From positions 31,865,026-31,929,025 of the forward strand of contig NC_060234.1 in assembly GCF_021155775.2 (NCBI RefSeq): a DNA stretch of 64,000 nucleotides, given 5' to 3'. The stretch comes from Neodiprion pinetum (Eukaryota; Arthropoda; Insecta; Hymenoptera; Diprionidae). The notes below the pieces were generated by a model. The model was not told the origin of the DNA and searched no databases. It was given only the letters and a program-made list of their open reading frames with translations. Each line of letters starts with the position of its first letter. Position 1 is the stretch's first letter. Positions 36,801 to 47,014 of the stretch are shown here, one piece after another. Both the position numbers and the translations under genes were made by a program.

Positions 36801-37635
36801 AACCAAATTTGGGCAGATAAAATTCGGAAAAGAGACCCAAGAAAATTTTTTTCTTTTTGTAGATTTATTTTTCTGCACATGTCAGCACTGTTGAGTCTAA
36901 TTTTTTTCCAATCAATATACAATTTGAAAGTGGTCTTGAGGTTGGATCTTTCTTCATCGGTGTCGCATGTCGTTTATTTGTTCAATTGTTTGCCATTTTT
37001 ACATCTAGCTCTTTTTCTTTTGTTACCGTACAAAAGTCGCGTGTTTCTCAAGCCAACTTTCATTTGGAATAACGGGTGAAAGATAGCGTGAAAACAGGCT
37101 GACTCATATTATCAATTGTTAGATCATCGGGACGATTGAGACTTTAGAATAGAGAATTAGAGTCTGGACTAAATATTCGCGAAGGAACTTGATACAGGGT
37201 GTCACTCGAGGCGAGTGGGCGGCCGGGGAATTTCGTTATTGACCCTGGCGACCCGTACGTTTGAAATTTTCCAACTGTCAAACGCGTTGACGTATCGTTA
37301 ATTCCCAGCATCGACGGTATTATTATATTGACGGGACGTTTAAGGTCGGCTTGGTAATTTGCCACGCCTTGCGTTGTATCGGAGCAAATAGGTTAAGAAT
37401 AACGATAAAAAAAATTAGCATGGATTCGTCGATAATTTCGGGGCGTTGATGGATGGAAGGATCGAACTTACCTGCCGACAAAATTTTCCAGAACGGAACT
37501 CTTGCCAGCACTTTGTCCGCCCACAACAGCGATCTGTGGCAGGTCGAGTTGCATGTGCACTCCGAGCTGAGTGAACGCATCTTGAAGCTTATTTACAATT
37601 GGTATCAACTGTTCCATTCCCGTATTGCCTGACAT
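15859..37635 (-). CDS. shi: Dynamin GTPase (shibire orthologue), 15 coding exons, 863 aa
   Basis: Large GTPase that pinches off endocytic vesicles. Coding exons in order: 37635-37472, 35514-35441, 32678-32529, 31640-31437, 31207-31015, 30615-30406, 29485-29286, 29156-29011, 28779-28622, 22270-22099, 21878-21633, 20482-20276, 19636-19461, 18806-18615, 15958-15859. They total 2592 nt and every junction keeps frame. The start MSGNTGMEQLIPIVNKL is the family start. Motifs: P-loop GGQSAGKSS (39-47), switch-I threonine T66 in GIVTRRP, DLPG 137-140, TKLD 206-209. Then stalk to about 500, PH domain about 515-630 (KGYMCIHNLGIMKGG), GED about 648-750 (MDPQLERQVETIRNLVDSY), and a proline-rich tail (PPSPGGP, PAPAIPNRP) that binds SH3 partners. 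The end AMNEMMDAFRIK comes from exon 15. Order and spacing match dynamins, with no broken residue. Extra in-frame exons and a second 3' end are listed separately. A likely 5' UTR intron has its acceptor near 37697. Confidence 0.97.
16735..16886. repeat. Diverged direct repeat of about 62 bp in the last dynamin intron
   Basis: Copy 1 (16735-16798) and copy 2 (16826-16886) share AAGCATCCACT, GTGCAT.ATATGAAT and GTTATAATC.GGCGC, about 91 bp apart. Both sit inside the intron between the exon ending at 18615 and the final exon, downstream of the alternative terminal exon. This may be a decayed tandem duplication or paired regulatory sites. Confidence 0.7.
17702..17707 (-). terminator. Candidate poly(A) signal for the short dynamin isoform
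   Basis: AATAAA on the minus strand, about 165 nt beyond the alternative stop at 17870-17872. The distance suits a short terminal exon starting at 17882. Confidence 0.45.
17870..17882 (-). CDS. shi: Alternative terminal coding exon of dynamin (short isoform ending SRRQ)
   Basis: Upstream on the minus strand is a strong pyrimidine-rich acceptor, GTTCCTTTTTATTCCAG, and the exon then starts at 17882. Exon 14 ends in two bases (TC). Joined to this exon they read TCG CGC CGA CAA TAA, so the protein ends ...PPLIPSRRQ, 834 residues. The final coding exon at 15958 instead gives SRGGGLQQ... and 863 residues, so both products agree up to the shared S-R. An AATAAA at 17707-17702 could end this transcript. 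C-terminal variants that change the SH3-binding tail are known for Drosophila dynamin. The coding part here is only 13 nt, so the rest of the exon would be 3' UTR. Confidence 0.6.
20092..20142 (-). CDS. shi: Candidate 51-nt cassette exon of dynamin inside GED
   Basis: Between the exon ending at 20276 and the one starting at 19636, the minus strand shows CCTTTTTTCCCAG|TTATCC and, 51 nt later, CTTACT|GTAAGTCC. Both splice sites are near consensus. The exon reads in frame with both neighbours (phase 0) as LSKEEIDNLKNFISPLT, with no stop. It would insert 17 mostly polar residues into the GTPase effector domain after SGDQ (residue 708) and before SSMMEESPEE. Skipping it restores the common dynamin sequence, so it is best read as optional. 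No transcript proves its use. Confidence 0.6.
21184..21201 (-). CDS. shi: Candidate 18-nt microexon of dynamin between PH and GED
   Basis: The minus strand reads TTTCTTTCGTTCGTTCTAG|GATATT...CCTAGG|GTGAGTGG. That is a long clean pyrimidine tract, an AG, six codons (DILLPR), then a good donor. It lies between exons ending at residue 639 (NGDGE) and starting GGTENQSS, both phase 0, so inclusion adds six residues in the linker between PH and GED. Very short exons are hard to align and easily missed by gene predictors. Unsupported by RNA here. Confidence 0.5.
24881..24935. repeat. CATATA/TATATG simple repeat
   Basis: Alternating purine-pyrimidine tract of CATATA and TGTATA units in the dynamin intron, about 235 bp from the candidate 27-nt exon. 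Confidence 0.85.
25102..25129. repeat. (AG)n microsatellite (CU-rich on the dynamin strand)
   Basis: Fourteen AG units with one interruption. On the minus, transcribed strand this reads (CT)n and begins about 40 nt downstream of the donor of the candidate 27-nt exon. CU-rich intronic tracts are typical PTB-type binding sites, so a splicing role is possible (inference). Confidence 0.85.
25170..25196 (-). CDS. shi: Candidate 27-nt cassette exon of dynamin before the PH domain
   Basis: The minus strand shows ATACCGGCAG|CGCGGC...AATGCAAG|GTAAGAAC. Joined after the exon ending at 28622 (two leftover bases AA) and before the exon at 22270, the frame is kept. Skipping gives GFANAQQSSEN; inclusion gives GFAN-AAASSHNAS-AQQSSEN, a nine-residue Ala/Ser insert in the linker that leads to the PH domain (after residue 500). 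The donor is strong; the acceptor has a weak pyrimidine tract, which suits regulated use. A GC-rich patch in an AT-rich intron supports coding constraint. Confidence 0.55.
25773..26421. mobile_element. 649-bp foldback element with 222-bp arms and a tRNA-like Pol III promoter
   Basis: Left arm 25773-25994 and right arm 26200-26421 are near-identical inverted copies of 222 bp with a 205-bp AT-rich spacer. Termini read ACAAGGGGAGTGTCAAACTTG. Near the inner end of each arm is TGGCGTAGCGG, a good box A; on the minus strand it is at 26230-26220. In the right arm this is followed after about 33 nt by TGTTCAAGTTCC (26187-26176), a box-B-like sequence, then a T-run that could stop Pol III. The left arm loses homology just after ACTGAG, before box B. 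No acceptor-stem complement is present, so it is not a working tRNA gene. It looks like two tRNA-derived SINE copies in inverted orientation or a foldback transposon. It lies in a dynamin intron. Confidence 0.75.
32679..35440 (-). other. Dynamin intron 2, no named features
   Basis: A 2.76-kb AT-rich intron between the exon ending ...LINSST and the one starting EHAEFLHCKG. I found no further exon-like segment or repeat beyond short AT tracts. Confidence 0.7.
35515..37471 (-). other. Dynamin intron 1
   Basis: About 2 kb. The right part (about 37140-37400) is richer in CpG and GC than the rest and continues the promoter-like composition of the start region, so it may carry proximal regulatory sequence. 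A 99-codon plus-strand frame at 36780-37079 is hydrophobic but unlike any family I know. Confidence 0.6.
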
Positions 37636-38365
37636 TTTGGTTAATTTTAAGTTATCGTCGGCACTTCCTCGAGCAACAACAGCTATTCAACGACACTGGA
37701 AAACAGAATAATAGCGTATCAGCACGGAGCCGCGACCACCACCTCCGTCCGACAGGGTAGCAGTAGAGCGGTCAGAACTGTCTCTCACACTGCTCGTCTC
37801 TCTCTCGATAGAGCAAAATGGCTGGGCCCACGATATTCCTTGAGCCGATTCGAACCCCGAACCCGAGTGTTTTCACCGCATTTTTAATACCCGGAGCCCG
37901 ATTCTGCGAGCGAGAAACGCGCGTTTCAGCAAAGTTCCGTAAGAAAACGGACAGAACAGCAACACTGCGAGTGCCCTACGCCGCGATCACGCAAATGAGA
38001 TCCAGCATCAAGATTCTGGACGTTAACGTTATAATCGATAATCGAAGCTTGCGCAGTGCCGCCGAGTTTCTGACCCAGTTTTAGAAACGGAAAGAAAATC
38101 TATACAGATAACGACGTAGTGAATAGCGTTTCGTTGACAGGGGTATTTACCAGCGTTAAAAGACACGTTTTATACAGTTTTTCAATCAAACAGTTATCCA
38201 CAAAATTACCTGGAGTCGGTGAAATTTTTAATTAATAAATATGATATTTTTTAAGCAGCGCGCTCTTTCTTCCGGAATATATAGCGATAAGCCAGTCACA
38301 AGTACCCTGTTCCACAGATAGGTGACAGGGCAGACCCGCTATTTCCGCGACATTACGAATCCAAA
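37636..38365. promoter_or_regulatory. Shared head-to-head promoter region of dynamin and PP6
   Basis: The two start codons (dynamin at 37635, minus; PP6 at 38366, plus) are 730 bp apart and transcribe away from each other. The interval is clearly richer in GC and CpG than its surroundings. On the dynamin side an acceptor TTCTGTTTTCCAG ends near 37697, so the first dynamin exon is probably non-coding and lies further right. Candidate minus-strand donors are at about 38149 (GCTG|GTAAAT) and 38202 (CCAG|GTAATT). TTCCGGAA (about 38271-38278), an ETS-like motif, lies about 90 nt before the PP6 ATG. Whether one bidirectional promoter or two adjacent ones drive the pair cannot be told from sequence. 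Confidence 0.75.
37818..38084 (+). CDS. Possible 88-residue small ORF in the shared promoter
   Basis: A plus-strand frame starts in a very good Kozak context (CAAAATGG) and reads MAGPTIFLEPIRTPNPSVF... to TAG. It lies in CpG-rich promoter DNA, where long frames arise by chance. No domain, signal peptide or family is recognised. It could be an upstream ORF of the PP6 leader, a separate small protein, or nothing. Confidence 0.15.
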   Translation: MAGPTIFLEPIRTPNPSVFTAFLIPGARFCERETRVSAKFRKKTDRTATLRVPYAAITQMRSSIKILDVNVIIDNRSLRSAAEFLTQF

Positions 38366-40640
38366 ATGTCAGACATCGATAAATGGATTGATATTGCAAA
38401 AGAGTGCAAATACCTACCAGAAAATGACCTCAAGGTAATGAGCGCATTTCATTGACGATAAATAAATATTTACTGCTCGTATAATCTCTCGCCGTATTTT
38501 CGAAATACCAATTTTCATGAAAATATTTTAGGTTACATTTCCCGAAGTATTATCTTTGAATAATTTAACTTGTACTTTTACCTGTTTATACAGAAATTGT
38601 GTGACATGGTTTGCGATTTGCTCCTCGAAGAATCCAATATCCAGCCAGTATCGACTCCAGTAACCGTATGCGGTGATATTCACGGACAGGTGAGCTACTG
38701 CGACCCAATATAACCTCAAAACTTTAGGGCAGTACTTGTTGATGCATATCCCATAATATTTGTGCGTCTTTCATGTCAGTTCTACGACCTGGAGGAGTTG
38801 TTTCGGAGCGGAGGCCCAGTACCTGATACAAATTACATATTTATGGGAGATTTTGTCGATAGAGGATATTACAGCTTAGAAACATTTACCCGTCTGCTAA
38901 CACTAAAGGCCAAATGGTCAGACAGGATAACGCTATTACGAGGAAATCATGAATCGCGCCAAATCACACAAGTTTATGGATTTTACGGTAACCATGTGCT
39001 CTTCTATTTACCATTGTAGGATCCAGTAATCTCAGAGCTTTGGCTATACGTTAGGATGGATCTGAAGCCCAAAGTATAATTAGCAAGTTTTCACGCTGCG
39101 AGCATGCGGTTGATTTTCGTTTTAGTATCTGTTTGATTTGCTTTTCTTTCAAGCCTTACGCTTCTTTCGCTACTGGAAGGAAATCACGTAATGTTTACAT
39201 GCAAAATTTAGTTTGACGAGCATGGGAGTTAAATGTCAGCTTTATAAGTTATTCAGGTTGCCTGCCCCCAAACTTTTTTGGAATTTGACTCCAGAATTCT
39301 CTTTCCTTCACAGATGAGTGTCACAATAAGTATGGAAATGCAAATGCGTGGAAGTACTGCTGCAGAGTATTCGATCTTCTTACAGTAGCTGCTGTGAGTA
39401 TATTTATACATTAATGCACCATGATTTTCAGTACAAAAGTAGTAAAAACTGAAAATACTAGATACGTAATAATTTATTTCAACGAAATTTTTTCTTCTAG
39501 TTAATTGACGAACAAGTGCTCTGTGTTCATGGTGGTTTGTCACCAGCTATTAGGACTCTAGATCAAATTAGGACAATTGAAAGAAATCAAGAAATCCCAC
39601 ATAAAGGTATGAACAACTATAAATCAAGTCTATCGTATAACAATTTGAGTAAATATTATATCCATCAAAAATATTATGTAATGATTAGGAACGCTATCCT
39701 GAAAACTTCCAGTAAGCATTAAGTTACTCAGCTTTGCACTTTTGAAACTGGTGGGTGAAGTTCGTGGCCGAAATCTTGTCAAAGCTCATGGAATGCCAAC
39801 ATTTAAATAAATTTATAAACACAAAAGTGTACTGCTTTCCTCTATATAAGAAAAGTTTTGGTTCGATTGCCTGCCAAATTTGACTGTCAGTTTCAACTTC
39901 GTATGTGGCCAACTCGATTGATATTTTTTCATTCTTTATTTACTTGCAGGTGCTTTCTGTGATCTAGTGTGGTCCGACCCAGAAGATGTCGATACCTGGA
40001 CAGTAAGCCCACGAGGAGCCGGATGGCTATTCGGAAGTAAAGTTACTCATGAATTTATGGGTATAAATGATCTTCAACTCATATGTAGAGCACATCAGTT
40101 AGTTCACGAAGGTAAGCCCTTGCGGTAATAATAGTTAGGTTATTATTTTGTTTATCCAATATATTATTTTTCTTTGCTTCTTCAACTAATTGTAAGCATA
40201 TTGTTACTGACGAAAGAAACTAGTCAATAATTTCGTATCAAGACATTTGAAATTTATTTACCAAATGCAATATCTCATTGCCAATGAAGTCGCCAGAATT
40301 CACTAAAGTTGAAAACTATAGATTTCAACTTGGTATAGCAAACACAAATGCACGTACGGCAATAACTTGATGCTAAAGGATCGAAATATTCTTTAAATCG
40401 TTAAGTATTATTCATATTTTGTAAATAAATATAACATTTACCTTTGTAGGGTATAGATACATGTTCAATGATAAGTTGGTGACAGTTTGGTCGGCGCCAA
40501 ACTATTGTTATCGATGTGGCAACATAGCCAGTATTCTACAGTTCACAACGGTGGACCAGAGAAATGCGGTGTTATTCCAGGCAGTGCCAGATGCCGAAAG
40601 AGTGATTCCCCCACTTACGACAACACCTTACTTTTTGTGA
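38366..40640 (+). CDS. PpV: Serine/threonine protein phosphatase 6 catalytic subunit, 303 aa
   Basis: PPP-family phosphatase catalytic subunit orthologous to PPP6C and Drosophila PpV. Seven exons: 38366-38434, 38594-38689, 38780-38987, 39314-39393, 39501-39606, 39950-40111, 40450-40640. The total is 912 nt, all junctions keep frame, and 303 residues is the usual length for the family. The start MSDIDKWIDIAKECKYLPE is typical of PP6. Metal-binding motifs are intact: GDIHGQ (50-55), GDFVDRG (78-84), GNHE (110-113). Other signatures are CVHGGLSP, RGAGWLFG, ICRAHQLV and WSAPNYCYRCGN. The C terminus TTPYFL is the conserved carboxymethylated tail of PP2A-like phosphatases. Known PP6 roles are in mitosis, NF-kB/JNK signalling and epithelial control, acting with SAPS-domain regulatory subunits. 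No anomaly is seen. Confidence 0.96.
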
Positions 40641-41463
40641 TCTAACTCGGCGCTCCATCTGTCTCGATGCAGAGGAGCGGCGTCGGGATCTAGGCCTCAC
40701 GGAGATACATGACTGCTCCTTTGTCAATGAATTGGGCTGGTATTTTGACAGCATGAACGAATGTTCTTGTAGTATATCATAATTTGGGAGGTTTTTTTAT
40801 ACATCAGTTTATCATGAAATTCGTAGTTTTTGTTTTCTTTTTTTTCCGTATCAAGATATATTTCCGGCACAATGATTGTGCCCTTCTTTATTGTTCAAGT
40901 AAAATTATATGTAAAGGAATTTATGACCTTGTTTTTTAAAAAAATTTTATACGCTAGAAAGTTGTCTGTGGTAAACTATACTGAGAAATATAATGATATA
41001 AAAAGGTTCTGCCATTGCATCAGCCTGATCTGTTTACTTAAAAGAGCTTCTGTAAAAATTCAACAACGACATTCTATGGTCTAGATGCTTTTGCTGCCTA
41101 CTGTGTACATTCTGTAGAGCATTCGCACCTCAGAGCAGCAAGTTGGACATGTTTGGTCGCCTGAGAGCTTTTAAGTAACTTATAAATACACGAAATGTCA
41201 TTGGTCCAGTGATGTAAAGGGAAATAACATAGAAAATATTATTATTCAAACATTCCGACAAGAAGTGGGCTCTGGGAACAGTGAATGCTTCTTCGACATT
41301 ACAGTTTACTGTGTCTAGAATTCAGGTTTCAAGAATGCATAAGCCAATGTCGTATCGTTAGGGTCTTCCCGAAGATATTAATAACTTGATTCTGTTCTAA
41401 CGAGCTTCGTACCGACTATTATTGCTAATGCTAATATTGTATCTTTATCTTGAATAATTGTAC

Positions 41464-41469
41464 AATAAA
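41464..41469 (+). terminator. Candidate PP6 poly(A) signal
   Basis: AATAAA about 820 nt after the PP6 stop. It is the first plus-strand hexamer there and is followed by AATAAAAC-type sequence. Confidence 0.45.
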
Positions 41470-42046
41470 AATAAAACAGTATGATCACGGATGGTCCGGT
41501 AAAAGTTTAGCACATACCATTTTACTTGATGATAAAAAAAGCATTGCAACATTTTTGTACGAAACATGGCAATATTTTATCGATAACCAATTCCTTGCAT
41601 TTCGTAAATTATATGATGGCTTATTGATATCAATACATAAATGTTTTATAAATGTTTAAATTCCGTGGAACGCAATAACTGATACTCATAAAAAAAAAAA
41701 AGACACATTACTTTAGGAACGATGGTAACCATAAACTGTACGAAGTTGAACGTAGTATACAGCTAGTTCAGTCCTTTCCGTGACCATCTTGATACAGTTG
41801 AAGCAGAGATACCACTTTGCCAAATAAAAAGAAAAGAATAACAAGTATGAGTGTACAGTTTCCATATCATGTATTCATATGCCAAATTATTGTTGTATTA
41901 AATAATTGATAGGTAGATTATCATAAGTTTATTAACGTAGGGAGCAATTTTTTAAACTGAGACCCTTAGCAATGTGCCTCTAAATTAATAAGCGTTTGTG
42001 TAATATAATAATGCATAATGAAAATACATGGATAGTATTAACTCAC

Positions 42047-42067
42047 CAGCTGCTGCTGTTGCTGTTG
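42047..42067 (-). other. 21-nt exon-like segment of Gln codons
   Basis: The minus strand reads TTTGTTACATACAG|CAACAG...CAGCTG|GTGAGTTA: an acceptor, seven codons (QQQQQQL), and a good donor. No neighbouring exon that it could join is visible, so this may be chance around a CAG tract. Confidence 0.2.
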
Positions 42068-43479
42068 CTGTATGTAACAAACCTGAATTCTGGCACTCTT
42101 TGTCACTAATTTACGATACTCCTACTGAACTCACAAACGCAAGAATTATAGTATAAAATGGCACTAGCTGCCAAATCAAACCAATATACAATTTCAAATT
42201 TTATCAAATCGACGGAGTAGATCTGCTCCGAGCAGATCATATAGAATTTATATCGTGCACGTAATGCGTGTTCTTTGTTACAAAATCATGTCAGTTCTCA
42301 AATGCCACGTTACAGTGCTTTATTTTTAATGCAATTACTGTGAGAAATTCCTCAGCTTGGCATCTACACATTATAGAGGTATATCAATATCTGAATTTCA
42401 TGTATCCGTAAAAATGATAGACATTTATATTGCCTCATATTACTTGCCAACTGACACAGAATCGTTGAACAGTCTGTTTTAAAGTGACAACAACAGTATG
42501 CAAGTGTCTTTTCTCGTTTCCCCCTGTTGGTCATGATAAAAATACTTTTGATATAAATGAATAAAGACTTGAATAAAATCATTGGCTTGAATGGATGTGG
42601 GACTAATTAAGACATTGGGACTCACGTTATAAATTTTATAATCGCTTCGGTAGCATCTGATCCTTCGTAGATATGAAAACGTGAATATCTATACGGTTCG
42701 TACTCTTGGGAACCTTATAGTATTAGCGCCTACACCTGCTGAGGTACTTATCACATTTGCCTCCGTATCTCTCTATTTGCAAACACTCAAGCTTTGTCAA
42801 AGTGTCTAAGTACTTGCACCAAAACACATAAGTATACTTGATTCACCAAACTTAACTGATAAAAAATAAACGAAGCTCAAATTTTGTGCAGGAGCTTGAA
42901 CGCTACAAATGACCTTCAAATATCTCACATGGAGACACCACATTATCACGATCATGTACCTTGAAAGTATAGAACTTTGTTATGTTAACGTAATAAACAT
43001 CTGTAATAAAAAATCCGTAAAAACTGATTTCATACATAAATTCATTTTTTCTATTACTCATTGTGTATTAGATAGAACAATATTTTAAATCGGTATAAGG
43101 AACGGTAAGTAGGTTGAAAAAAATGTATTCTTCGATTAGCGTTATGTGAAACGATATCACGGCATTAATTTATCAAATGATGCAACACGAATCTAGTTGT
43201 TGTGATCACCTATCTAGATATTGTAATAGATTTGTATTCAATGAATAACATAAATCAGTATCTAATAACTAGATTTTTGTTAACAAAGTTGTGAGGTCAA
43301 AGCTTCTTCAATTCAAAGTTACTCCAGATTTTCGTATTGGTTTCAATGATCCAGGAAGGGAGTTCTAGGTCTATTATGAATTTGATTGAGAACTCACAAT
43401 GATTTAGCTGTCATATATTCATATACACACCATCTCAATCTCGCATATATTATACGTTGTTTTCGCATTATTTTCGTGT

Positions 43480-43840
43480 ATCCGTACCGGGGGATCTTGA
43501 GCTGTTGCCGTCCTCTCGGTCAGATGTTCATTGTCAAAGGATCGGAGAATCTCGAGCCGTTGCCGTTCTCTCGATCTCTATGACAAGAACTATTTCCGTC
43601 AACCGCGTGAGGTTGTATGTGTATCGGCCTTAGGCTTTGACGTAAACGTGTTTTCCGGAGCGCGTCGTTCTGACGACTGCTCCAAATTCGCGCGCGCGCT
43701 GCTCACTCGTCAGCGAGAAATCAGGTACCAGTGCTGCCATGAACCGATAGAGCGCGGCGATCTGGAGAAACTACGACGGCGCGATATCCAAACGACTTTC
43801 AGTCACCAGACAAAAGTGTTACCGGTTTGAATCCACCTTT
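43480..43840. promoter_or_regulatory. CpG-rich island in the PP6-Hr4 gap
   Basis: About 360 bp of GC/CpG-rich DNA (includes GCGCGCGCGC) sits in an otherwise AT-rich gap, far from the start of either flanking gene. It contains a pair of 30-bp direct repeats. A 99-codon plus frame (43531-43830) and a short minus frame starting MAALVPDFSL cross it; neither is recognised. It may be the promoter or first exon of an unannotated, perhaps non-coding, transcript. Confidence 0.35.
43492..43576. repeat. Two 30-bp direct repeats differing only by transitions
   Basis: 43492-43521 and 43547-43576 match at 25 of 30 positions, with the shared core GTTGCCGT.CTCTCG. All five differences are C/T or G/A. The spacing is 55 bp, inside the CpG-rich island. 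Confidence 0.75.
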
Positions 43841-46800
43841 TCACTCACAGTCACTGATATTTTTGTATGATTTTCCGTCTTATAAATTCTCTGACGGTAA
43901 TCCCGTTTGGTATAAATATTCCAAGTAGATACACAATCATTAAATGGTTCAGGAACAGTTGTATTGACGATATTATTTTTATAAAAAGTAACAGAAACAA
44001 ATAAACATTATGCAAGAATGTGTTTTACTTTAAGTACGGAGACAAGATTAATATTGAGGAAGAGGTATCAAAATTGGTATTAAGATTCGATAAAAAGAAA
44101 AATGCTAGTTTTACTGAGATATCTCACAAAAGGCTGATATAAGGATTTCCCACGAAGTGGACAATGTTGACCATGGATATACTTTCTTTTCCTTCATAAT
44201 GAAAGTTTGCATTTTATGATTAAAAAAAGTTGGTATTGACTCGGGGATTACAGTACAATTTGTTATTGACTTTTGTGAAATATTATAGTAAAAGTCTATA
44301 TTTCTCACTTTTCCGTGGATCTAACATATCACCGTTTTCCGTGTTGAGAAATATAGATAATAAACAGTATGAAACACCGTTCACGATTTATTAATCAGTA
44401 ATCAGTTTATTTACTTGTAATAATTATTTTTCGTCATATATATAATTCTATTAACTCCTTATTATTTATATAATAATATAGTATATTTATATTTAGTATG
44501 TATAATATATTATCTACATTTATACTCCCTATGAAAGGCATCTCCAAACAGACTTCAGATTTACTTCTTAAAATATCTTATTTATTCATAAAAATACAGG
44601 GGGCTGGGAGAGGCTTGTTACATGCCACTATTCGGGAGTTGTCTACTTTGCTGGGAACTAGCTTTTCAGTACAATTGACAATACGGTATTGTCTCTGCGA
44701 ACAGTAGTACAACTTTGGATTATACTTTAATCACTATGAAGTGACACAAAAAAAAGAATAAAATAAAATAAACTGATGGGGGAAAGGGAGACTGGAAAAG
44801 TGTAAAATTACTTTCCAGTACGATCTCCAATTTCAGGAACTGTATAATAATGCAAATGCACAATTTATTATCGTCCTATTCCGATCAAAATGTAAATTAT
44901 AGTACAACTAAATAGACTGCTGTATTCATTTTTAAGTCGATATTAAATATTTACAAGGCATTTTCGAAATAAGAATATTATGCGCGTATCATTCGTAACT
45001 AACTTTTTGCTTTGTAAAACAAAAATTAAATTTCACGCCGTTAAAATAATTAAAAAAAGAAATAAATAAATCAAATCGCGTTACGTGAATGTGTGTTTCT
45101 GAAACGATAATTTGTTTATAAGCGTTACAATAAATTCTACTACGATTTCGTGATATTTAGTCCATTCAGAAACGTTTAGTAACATCTTCGATCATTCTAA
45201 CTTTTATAATGGTCTAATGTATGGGTGATACTCGTTTGTAAAGTTTTACTGCAGTTATTCAATTACAAATTAGCAGAAACCAATTTCATAACGACGTGTG
45301 GGATCTCTGTCAACCATAGTGAAATAATGAGATTGTTTTACAAGATGGAAATTATTATTAATCGATACCATTTGATTCTTGAAGAACTTGTGAATTGTGA
45401 TAAAACCCCCAAATTTTATTACCGTTCACCTCTGCAGACAATGTTTCGAAATACAATTATATTACCGTACTAATATTTTAACCAATGATTGAGCACACAC
45501 TCTCAAACAAATGTTTTTCCAGAAACCTTGTGCTCGCAGAATAATTTTGAAGAGTATAAGCATAATCCAGATGCATTTTCATTTTATAATACAAAATAAT
45601 ATCATAAACGAATCTATTTTTCTTTTGCTACTTTGTAAACATCTCACATCACACATGTATAAATCAGACGTAAATTTCTCCCATAAAGTGATCGAAAAAA
45701 GCAAAAACAAAAAATAAAAAAATACTCGGATAAAAGAATAAAATATTATTAAAACGGTACTGGAATTTTCAAAAAATTCACCTCTTTACCAGGCTTCAAT
45801 AGCAAAGTGAAGGCAGGAGATCGGATAAGTTTTTCACCTAAAACTGCGTAATACAAAACCATAGTCAGTCTTTCAAAGCGACATCGTAAGTATATGAATC
45901 TATTGTTCTTTACATCAAGTGTTCGTATCACCCTTATTAGAACACGAGTTCCCAGCATTGACAACGATCTCCGCAGTATCCAATCTCAATAAAAAAAAAG
46001 GAGAAGTAAAATAAGAAAGAAAGCCCCAATCATTAATGGTAAACATAATAATGACGGTTCGCTTTCTAAAAATAGGTAGAAATTGGTAACTTTGACTCAC
46101 TCGTTGAAAAATTATTGCCAATATGGCAATCATACATGTCTGTCGTTTCTGGGTTAACATTTGCTCACGTATACAAGTAGAACGTGTCTACTTTGGTTTA
46201 AATAGTCAAGGTCGACTCTTGTTGAAGTATGGGTATTTTTTACAGCGTGTCATAACCAAAAGTTATGATTTTTTTACATTCATTTTCAAATATAATTTTC
46301 ATTTTTTCTTACGTTTTTTTTTTTTTTTTTTTTTATATTTTATATTTAAAATTTATGAAAACAAATATATAATATGATATAATACAGATTCTCCGTTATA
46401 GTTAGCAAGCATTAGATTTCAAGCTACAAATGGTATTATTCTGCTCATATAAACACTAATTTAATCTAGTAAATGTAAGCAAATACGAAACCAGAACACA
46501 ATGAAAATGTTTAATTGTGATGAATGGATTATATCCCGCAAAATTGTAGGGAACGTAATTAAAAAACAAAAAAATAAATAAGTCTACCAGAATCTTCTGT
46601 AATTCTGATGGACGTTACTTGTTGAAAATATCAATCAATTAAATGTATCAAAAGCTCAGCGATTTGTTTAAAGGACTGAGTAAATCACATATAAGATTGC
46701 TGTTATACTGATCAAGTAGCTTCTAACACTAACAGATTTCTAAATGCGATTAAATGATCTTTCGTTCCTGAGACAATTGTAATGAATTGCCTTACGATGT

Positions 46801-46994
46801 GTTTATAATTAAATTCGTTTACATGAGCAGGATCAGAAGAGTTGAAAATAAAATAGCACATAATCCTAATATTCTCTTACTGATCTAGGATTCAAAAACA
46901 GGATTTGAATTCTAATAATAATAGATGAACGTAGAAAATTATTGCTCTAACATCATTAATCAAACATGTAAGTATCAGTGTGATATAACAAAAG

Positions 46995-47014
46995 TATATA
47001 TATATATATATATA
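46995..47014. repeat. (TA)n microsatellite
   Basis: About ten TA units in AT-rich non-coding DNA. Confidence 0.85.

Noticed and set aside
36780..37079. 99-residue plus-strand hydrophobic frame in dynamin intron 1
   Set aside because: Poor composition for a folded protein, no signal-peptide layout and no partner exons. Treated as chance.
42220..42240. Palindrome ATCTGCTC-C-GAGCAGAT, considered as a nuclear-receptor site
   Set aside because: It does not match the AGGTCA half-site, and short palindromes of this size occur by chance in 64 kb.
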